64,000 nt of DNA from NCBI GenBank assembly GCA_037976565.1, contig CP137675.1:30269820-30333819 (forward strand), given 5' to 3'. This document shows positions 57,455-64,000 of the stretch, one piece after another. Every line of letters starts with the position of its first letter. Position 1 is the first letter of the stretch. This stretch comes from Mesocentrotus franciscanus. Lineage: Eukaryota; Echinodermata; Echinoidea; Camarodonta; Strongylocentrotidae. The position numbers and the translations under genes are program-made. A model generated the notes under the pieces. That model was not told the origin of the DNA and made no database searches. It saw nothing but the letters and a program-made list of their open reading frames with translations.

Positions 57455-57605
57455 GATGAGATGACGTTCAGTGATATATAGAGCAGTGGTCTCGTTTTAA
57501 ACCGGGAGGTCCCTGGTTGGAAATTAAGTCGATGTGCTAATTTTGTAAGTCATTAATCCTCATTACCCAGTTCCTCGAAGGGGACTATTAAAGCCGTAGG
57601 TCGCT
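57455..57605 (+). mobile_element. Possible tRNA-like SINE remnant
   Basis: GATATATAGAGCAGTGGTCTC resembles an A box and GGTCCCTGGTTGGAAAT a degenerate B box about 30 bases later, followed by a CCTCGAAGGGGACTATTAAA body. Too diverged to be a working tRNA. Tentative. Confidence 0.35.
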
Positions 57606-57931
57606 TATACTTGCAAGCACATACATGCTTTCTTTACAGTCAGGTAAAACAAAGGTCCATCAAACCATCACCACCTGTGACCACAATTACCCATTCATCA
57701 AGCCCCTGTGGCTTTTACGGATGCACCTTTTTCCATCCTATACCTTTTAGTAGATTTAATCATGTCTTCTTTTTCTTTTTTTCTTTTTCAATGTATATAT
57801 ATCTATATTTCAATGAATTTTTCTTTGCCTATGTATTACAACAATGTATAATGTCATCTTTACTGTGATTGGAATCAAATTAAGTTCAATTCAATACAAT
57901 TCAATTCAAATGACCAATCCTACATGGGCCC

Positions 57932-58075
57932 CTTTTTCATAAATCTTGTTGTTTACAACAAGGGTCACATTTCTATAACAAATTTGCTCTCAGCCAAAAA
58001 AATGCAATGATTTCAGTAGCTTATAATAGTTAATGCAACTTGTTATTGATAACAAGTTTTATGAAACAGTGCCCT
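57932..58075. repeat. Small foldback element, second copy of the 7061 type
   Basis: TTTTTCATAAATCTTGTTGTTT at the left, AACTTGTTATTGATAACAAG and TTTTATGAAAC at the right, with ACAAATTTGCTCT in the middle as at 7061-7207. Confidence 0.65.
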
Positions 58076-58378
58076 GATCGGTTTACTTTTGAGTTCTCAT
58101 GATCATTAGCAGAATAACTTGCATACAATATAGCCAATATAGGCCCCTATACTAAAGAGGGGAAATGTCCCATCCCTTTTCTGTTTTCCTCCTTCTCATT
58201 ATAAGATGTTGATATTGTCTCCCAATTTTGGCTGTCAAAATAGTTCCTTGAATAAACATGAACAACATAAATAAAATTATGTTATTGAATCTGTTTATGT
58301 AAGTAGGGTTGTTTATTTCTCAGTCTTTACCACATATTACCTTTTATATTTTTGATGAATGGAATCCTGTTCAGTGAT

Positions 58379-58455
58379 TGGTCAACATGGTCAACATTTG
58401 TCAACATGGTCAACATGGTCAACATGGTCAACATGGTCAACATTGGTCAACATTT
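58379..58455. repeat. GGTCAACAT 9-bp tandem repeat
   Basis: About seven copies of GGTCAACAT with two T-insertion variants, preceded by the same motif in single form. Confidence 0.92.
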
Positions 58456-59706
58456 TATTCGGGGCTACGCCCCTCAGAAAATAGTGCTTATTCCTGCCAT
58501 CTCGATCCACAATTTCAACTAGAGCCTCTCAGTGCATGGTATATTTGATTACTACTATATCGTTTGGCTATTTTAAGCAAACGTATACGGAATTCCAAAA
58601 AATTGTTTGGTATATACATGCCACTTTTAAAAATACTGTTAATATTTGTTGTTAAAATACTATGTTTATGTTTATAAATTCCAAAGTGAATTCTTTAATA
58701 TATACCCAACAAGGGTTTAGAATATTTCTAGCTGATTAGAAAAACGAACTCCTTTACATTGGTGTTTAGTGTATACACTTCCACTATATCTAATTTATCT
58801 ACAATTTTATGCTGTTTTGTAATATTCTGTACATGTGTTTTTTTCTGTCATTGTTTTATTGACTTTTGATCAACAAAGATTTAAAGAATAAAAATAGTGC
58901 ATGCCGTGACCTTATGATTACTTTTCCAAATGTCATATATACTCGGCTTCGGCACCTCTACCACAAAATTTATAGAAGATGTAAAAGTAGTCGCATCCGA
59001 TTGCCCCCCCCCTCTCGACCTTTAAGTTTCTTTCATTCATTTTTTTTTTTTTTTCTCTTTTTCTTTTTTGTTTTTGTTTCTGTCATTTTTCCCTCGCCCT
59101 CCACTCTCTCTCTCTCTGTCATTTTATATTATTAGTCTCGCTTCCTTCTCTCTCCCGGGCTCTCTTTCTTCCTCACTCAGTCGATTAACGGGAGGGGAGG
59201 GCTATCGATCCCATGCACACATGGGTGTCGATCACGGGGATGGGGATATATCCCCCAAAAAAAAAAAAAAAAAAAATATTTCAGGTGGGGGGATGGCCTG
59301 TACAATCATCCCCCAATAATTCACCATCAAAACAAAAAAAATGAAGAGAAAAATTAATGATGAGAGCCCGATGAGAGTAGTTAATGGTTATTACTCGCAA
59401 GATGACCATCAATATACACATTTTGCTATCTCATTTTCATAATACATACATATATAAATAGAAAACGAAGTAAATGAGACAACCGTATATGAGACAAGAA
59501 TAAATTGAATTCTCGCTCATACGGCTTCATCAGGAATTGATCAATTTATTCAATTTATTCAATCAACAGCATCATAGAAATGCAGTGCGCCAAATGCAAA
59601 GCCGCAGCGTTAAAAAGCAACGAGCTAAAAAAATGTTAAGCGCAAAAGTGCAAAAAAGAAGAAGAGAGTTGGAGAGAGAGATAATGAGAGACAGAGAGGA
59701 TAATAA
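58456..59706. other. Intergenic sequence, low-complexity tracts only
   Basis: T-rich and CT-rich stretches at 59038-59130. A block with GGGGATATATCCCCC, a long A run and TTTCAGGTGGGGGGATG (59228-59310) looks like a decayed relative of the left end of the hAT element at 62054. No gene. Confidence 0.5.
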
Positions 59707-60165
59707 CCCAGGTAGCAAGCCCATGTGGGACCCACATGGGTCCCATATTCTCTGAAACATGGGCCCCATATGGAAAACCATCTGGGGCCCTAAGGCATCT
59801 GCACCCAAGAAGCATATGGGAGTCTGGGACCCATATGGGTAAACCCATATAAGACAGATGGGACCCAGATGGGACCCATACCAAACTGGGCCCAAATGGG
59901 TATGCCCAGCTTAATCCCATCTGTATACCCATATTAGTTAACCCAGATTTTCCCCATGCATGTGTTACCCATATGGGCATATTCATATTCTACCCATATG
60001 TGTACGCCCAGCTCATTCCCATCTGGGACCCATAAGGGCTGGCCCAGATAGATCCCATATGGGTTACTAAATATTGGCCCCATATGGGGTTCCATTTAAT
60101 AGCCCAGATGGCACAAGTGACCCAGATCATCCCCATATGGGCCCCATATGGGCTTGCTACCTGGG
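59707..60165. mobile_element. Foldback element packed with CCCATATGGG palindromes
   Basis: 459 bp; ends CCCAGGTAGCAAGCCCAT and the inverse ATGGGCTTGCTACCTGGG. The interior is built almost wholly of ATGGGACCCATATGGG-like words with different spacers. The open frames full of Trp-Val-Pro and Gly-Ser-His-Met are translations of these words, not proteins. No target duplication is clear. Confidence 0.88.
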
Positions 60166-62053
60166 AAAAAGGGAAAAGGGGAAGAAACGGGCAGAAGAAA
60201 AAGGAAGGGGAAGAGAAAAGGAAGAAAGACAAGAGAAAGAGGGACATATATATTCCAGCATTTCCTTCAGGGAACTGATGTGAATGGGCGATAGAAAAAA
60301 GGTTGACTTTAAAGTAACCTACAATGAAATATTGCTCATGTTTATTTCTTACAATGTCAAAATTACTTTACGGGATCCCCCTCCCTAAAAAGCTTAGGCA
60401 TGGGTGATGGTAGGTATGAGGTTAATGCATGATCAGGAATTAGTTGAGTGGATGGAAAAGAAGTGAGAAATAAGCTGAAAGAAACATGGAAAATTGCCAT
60501 GGAATGATGGAAGGCAATGTGAGACAGGCCCAACATGTTAAAACAAGTAATACAACAGAATACTCCAGTTCGATATTTTGGAGAAAGATTATTATGTCAC
60601 AACTTATTTTTGTTTTATTGATAAGCTGATGTAGGCCTATGTATTGTATTCAAACGTAACAAGCATATTATAGTTAAGGTGTTTTTGAAGGTTAGAATGT
60701 TATTAAGTTTGAAGTTTTGTTTATAACACCCTTCCAATAATAATGCACCTTCTAAGACTTTTGAGGAAAAAAAAATAGTGCTCTGGTCAGGGCCTTAGGG
60801 GAATATTATGCTTATATTTTAGAGCGTATCTGGTATGATAAGTATATCTGGGTGAAGAAGGAGATAATGGAAGTTTGTTGTTTGGTAGTTGGAACGTAAG
60901 TTTTATATTATGTTTTTAAGAAACAGACAGTTTGTATGAGATCAGGAGTGGAAATTTTCTGTCATTTTGAGAACCAAATTTTGCATCAGTGATATTCTGT
61001 TTCATTGAATTGAGTTTCCCGCAGAGAGGATTCAGTTGGTTTAATTAAAGAAGGAAGAGAGTCAAATGAAGAACCAAAAGCAATATGTTTTTCATTTACT
61101 AATGAGAACTATGTTTTTTTAGATCTCCTTACACAGAATATTGGAATGGGTTTTCACGATGAATGTTGTTTGGAGACATCAATATTCATAAAATGTATGT
61201 TTCTATCACCAGGAAATAAAGAATTTTCTGTCTACATGAACCTTTCCTGGTTGCTTATTAATGCATTTGCCCACTGGTAACATAATACTTTCACAAGTTG
61301 ATATCCCTCACCATTGGATTTTTTTGTGGTAATGTCTAAATTTCGTTTAAAAATAGATATCAGTCTGGTAGGCCTACACTGCAGGCAAGAGTCAGGACTA
61401 ACATTTAGCATGTTATTAATTTTATTACCACTCTTATATTCTCTGAAATGTTATCTTTATTGAGGGTGACTTGAAAAAGTTAATAACTTGGAAGGGAGGG
61501 GGTGCAACCTGCAACACGCTTCTACCTCTTGGTTGCTTTGATCCATTGCCGAAAATATTTTGGCACCTATCATCCCCCCAACCACGGATACAAATCGACA
61601 CCCCTGCATGCACATCTTTTAGGCCGAAGCCACTTTTAAATACAGTTAGTCCCCATAGGTGACATTTTCATTTTCATTTCTCAATGCATCTCCTTTCTTG
61701 TCGAACTCGTCAGTCAGTAGGCCTATATCTTGAAATAAGTAATAAGGCCATTGCATAGGCATGAGTTATATTAGGAAAAAGAAAGAAAGACAAAGAAATA
61801 TTAAGCGATGTATATGAGTTTGATTGGGCAAATAAGAAATAGAAAACTATTTACTGGATAGGACACTATTTTCGTTGCTTTGTTTGTTTCGATGAAAGAG
61901 GTAGGCTTCTACCTGTCAGGCTGGCTTTCAAATTACTTGTATTTGGAAAGTACAAAAACATTGGAAGGGTAAAAAAAAAGTGCCCTCTTTCCCCCATTTC
62001 TATATAAAGCAATCACTATAACAAAGGGTGTAATATGTTACTCTAACAGCTAG
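60166..62053. other. Intergenic sequence, no feature recognised
   Basis: Starts with a GA-rich run (60166-60245), then AT-rich unique sequence. No gene, RNA or repeat ends are found. Confidence 0.5.
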
Positions 62054-63082
62054 CAGGGGCGTCAATCCTAGGGGGACGGGGGGACACGTCCCCCCCCCAC
62101 GAATTTTCAGGTGGTGAAATGTCCCCCCCCCCCATGTTTTGTCAGAAAAGAAGTTCTTTAATAATTTAATGTAACGTCAAAGGGAGGGGGAACTGAATTC
62201 AAACAAGGATTAAGAGTCGAGAACGGTACAACAAATCGTCTTCTTTCTCTGATAATTTAATGAAATAGGAATAAGAGTCGAGAACAGTACAACGAATCGT
62301 CTTCGTTCTCTAATAATTTAATGAAACGTCAAAGCTTTCGCGCTACGCACGAGATGGTGGAAAATGAATTCAGACAAGGATTACTAGGGGTCGAGAACGG
62401 TAGAACGAATCATCTTCTTTCTCTAATAATTAAATGAAACGTCACCGTGAGCTTCCGCGCTTCGCGCGGGACGGGGAAACTGAATTCAAACAAAGATTAA
62501 GAGTCAAGAACGGTACAACGAATCGTCTTCTTTTTTAATAATTTAATGAAACGTCAAAGCTTCCGCGCTTCGCGCGGGAGAGGGGGAGCTGAATTGAAAC
62601 AAAGATTGAGAGTCAATAACGGTACAACGAATCGTCTTTTCTTTAAAATAATTTAATGAAACGTCAAAACTTCCGCGCTTCGCGCGGGAGGTCAGGGGAA
62701 ACTGAATTCATACAAAGATTAAGAGTCGAGAACGGTACAATGAATCGTCTTCGTTCTCTAATAATTTAATGCAACGTCAAAGCTTCCACACTTCGCGCGG
62801 GAGGGGGGAAACTGAATACAGACAAGGATTAAGAGTCGAGAACGGTACAACGAATCGTCTTCTTTCTCTATAAATGTACATGTATAATGAAACGTCAAAG
62901 ATAAAAATAAAAAAAAAAGACAATAAATGAACCGGTCACCAATGAAAGTACATGCCGTGAAACAGAATAACTAGAGAGAGAGAGAGTATGTGTGTAGCAA
63001 CATAACTTATAACTTTGAAAGTAACTGTAAAGGTGACATGTAATTGTGTCCCCCCATGCTCAAACTCGGATTGACGCCCTTG
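62054..63082. mobile_element. hAT-like element with CAGGGGCGTCAATCC ends and internal tandem repeats
   Basis: 1029 bp with a perfect 8-bp duplication ACAGCTAG (62046-62053, 63083-63090). Ends are CAGGGGCGTCAATCC and GGATTGACGCCCTTG. The interior holds about seven diverged tandem units of roughly 100-115 bp: AATTTAATGAAACGTCAAAG, the hairpin TTCCGCGCTTCGCGCGGGAG, ACTGAATTCAAACAAGGATT, GAGAACGGTACAACGAATCG. No transposase. Confidence 0.9.
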
Positions 63083-63491
63083 ACAGCTAGTAACACTATT
63101 TGGTTGATTGTAACACGATTTCCTTATACCAATTACATAACGTCATTTCTATTTTATCCCCTTTTATCATTTTACATTTAGGGCGGCAGAGGAAACTTGA
63201 TACAACATTTTATAAGCCTCTCGCTATATTCCCTGGAGGTACGGGTAGCGGAATTTTTGGAAAAATAATTTAGCGTACGGCGAGCATCATTTATGTAGTT
63301 TAGCAGCATGAGTACAATATGATATGCACACAACTTACGAAACCAAATTGATTACATCATCACTAGCACTATCTTCGAGATCTATAGAGCGATCTCTGGC
63401 CTGGCAGACATGTGTGAATTGAGTTGTCTATGTCTATGTTAGAAGAATTGCTTATTTTGAAGCTTTTCATGTTTTTAAGTGTTTGACCAAG
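63083..63491 (+). promoter_or_regulatory. 5' flank of the gene starting at 63492
   Basis: Sequence between the hAT element and the start codon; an in-frame stop lies at 63420-63422. No TATA box or clear initiator stands out. Promoter function is assumed from position only. Confidence 0.3.
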
Positions 63492-64000
63492 ATGTCATAC
63501 TGTAAATTTCGAGCCTTTCGACTAAATGATATCTCTAAAAGACTGCAATCATGTGCATGGAGAAATTCTTTTGTCGCTGTTCATCCGACGAAACAAATAA
63601 CCCATCGGACGGCTCTTGTACGCCACGCCAGCGGAGCAGGCGGCAATGCGAGGACCAATCCGCTTTGTCCGGAAAGAACAAAAGCCAACGGTAACCTTAT
63701 AAAATCTGATGTTTCAAGACGCTTAACTAGAACAGATTTCTGCAATAGACACATAGCAAGTCTCAGTGTTCTTGAGCCACATATAAAACAACAAGGAAAT
63801 TTTGTGTATCCATCCAGTAAAGGTTTTTCAAGATCGATTTGGAAATGGAATGGCGATAGAGGGAACGGTGGACTGGGAGGAAGATCAGGGAACGGAGACG
63901 GAGAGGCATCCAGTGGAGATGGATCCGGAGGAGAGGATGGAAGCCCTTCAAGTGGAGATGGAGCAGGGGATGGAGGGGACTACCCACCTCCACCCATTGT
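63492..64000 (+). CDS. N-terminal part of a probable mitochondrial protein (Lon protease is one candidate), cut by the window end
   Basis: 169 codons and two bases are open from ATG (context ACCAAGATG, A at -3) to the window edge, with an in-frame stop upstream at 63420 and no earlier ATG. The first 50 residues are rich in Arg, Ser, Ala and Lys with almost no acids (MSYCKFRAFRLNDISKRLQS...), as in mitochondrial presequences. Residues about 130-165 form a low-complexity linker of Gly, Asp, Ser and Glu, ending DYPPPPI. Nuclear-encoded Lon (LONP1) has this layout, a presequence then a Gly/Glu-rich linker then a Pro-containing start of the substrate-binding domain, but no diagnostic domain is inside the window. 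ClpX-like proteins also have such linkers. A GGTAAC at 63690 could act as a donor and shorten the exon. Coding status is moderately sure; identity is not. Confidence 0.6.
   Translation, partial: MSYCKFRAFRLNDISKRLQSCAWRNSFVAVHPTKQITHRTALVRHASGAGGNARTNPLCPERTKANGNLIKSDVSRRLTRTDFCNRHIASLSVLEPHIKQQGNFVYPSSKGFSRSIWKWNGDRGNGGLGGRSGNGDGEASSGDGSGGEDGSPSSGDGAGDGGDYPPPPI

Noticed and set aside
59572..60247. Minus-strand frames rich in Trp-Val-Pro and Gly-Ser-His-Met
   Set aside because: Products of CCCATATGGG word repeats in a foldback element; the pattern appears in several frames.

Overview
The window is animal nuclear DNA, most likely from a sea urchin or close echinoderm. Genes have short GC-rich exons with GT/AG junctions, set in AT-rich DNA full of transposon remnants and GTACATGT-type microsatellites. 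The most telling gene is an HCN channel whose cyclic-nucleotide pocket reads Arg-Val-Ala-Ser, which I recall as the sperm channel SpIH pattern.

Three protein genes are supported. (1) Plus strand, 429-2594: the last three exons of an HCN channel, covering the end of the cyclic-nucleotide-binding domain and the C-terminal tail. (2) Minus strand, 56169-11387: a complete basigin/neuroplastin-like gene in six coding exons. I assembled it by hand into a 383-residue protein with a signal peptide, three Ig domains, a membrane segment with a buried Glu, and a charged tail. Its first intron is 33.7 kb. (3) Plus strand, 63492 to the window edge: the first 169 codons of an unidentified protein with a likely mitochondrial presequence and a Gly/Ser/Asp linker. 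Lon protease is one candidate. Genes 1 and 2 are tail to tail; genes 2 and 3 are head to head, about 7.3 kb apart.

Almost everything else is non-autonomous DNA transposons, many with readable target-site duplications. Families flanked by TTAA (Kolobok or piggyBac style) occur in at least ten copies. hAT-like elements have 8-bp duplications (14332-15063, 17739-18710, 34878-35444, 38542-39735 with 38775-38909 inside, 41500-42187, 62054-63082). Harbinger-like elements have 3-bp TTA or TAA duplications (19875-21266, 36538-37299). There are TA-flanked elements (15884-16073, 23469-24074, 44629-46775), foldback elements, and a tRNA-derived SINE. Nesting is deep: 19495-21290 has four layers, and 44610-47341 is a 0.57-kb element interrupted by a 2.15-kb one.

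There is no operon, CRISPR array, phage or bacterial defence system. The most unusual items are the long palindromes (32929-33297, 54099-55862, 26545-30566), an empty site paired with a filled site in the same window, a reverse-transcriptase fragment inside a TA-flanked element whose interior is shared with a hAT element, decayed partial copies of an Ig exon, and a tandem repeat carrying DR1-type nuclear-receptor half sites. All splice sites, element ends and homologies were read by eye; no alignment or database search was run.
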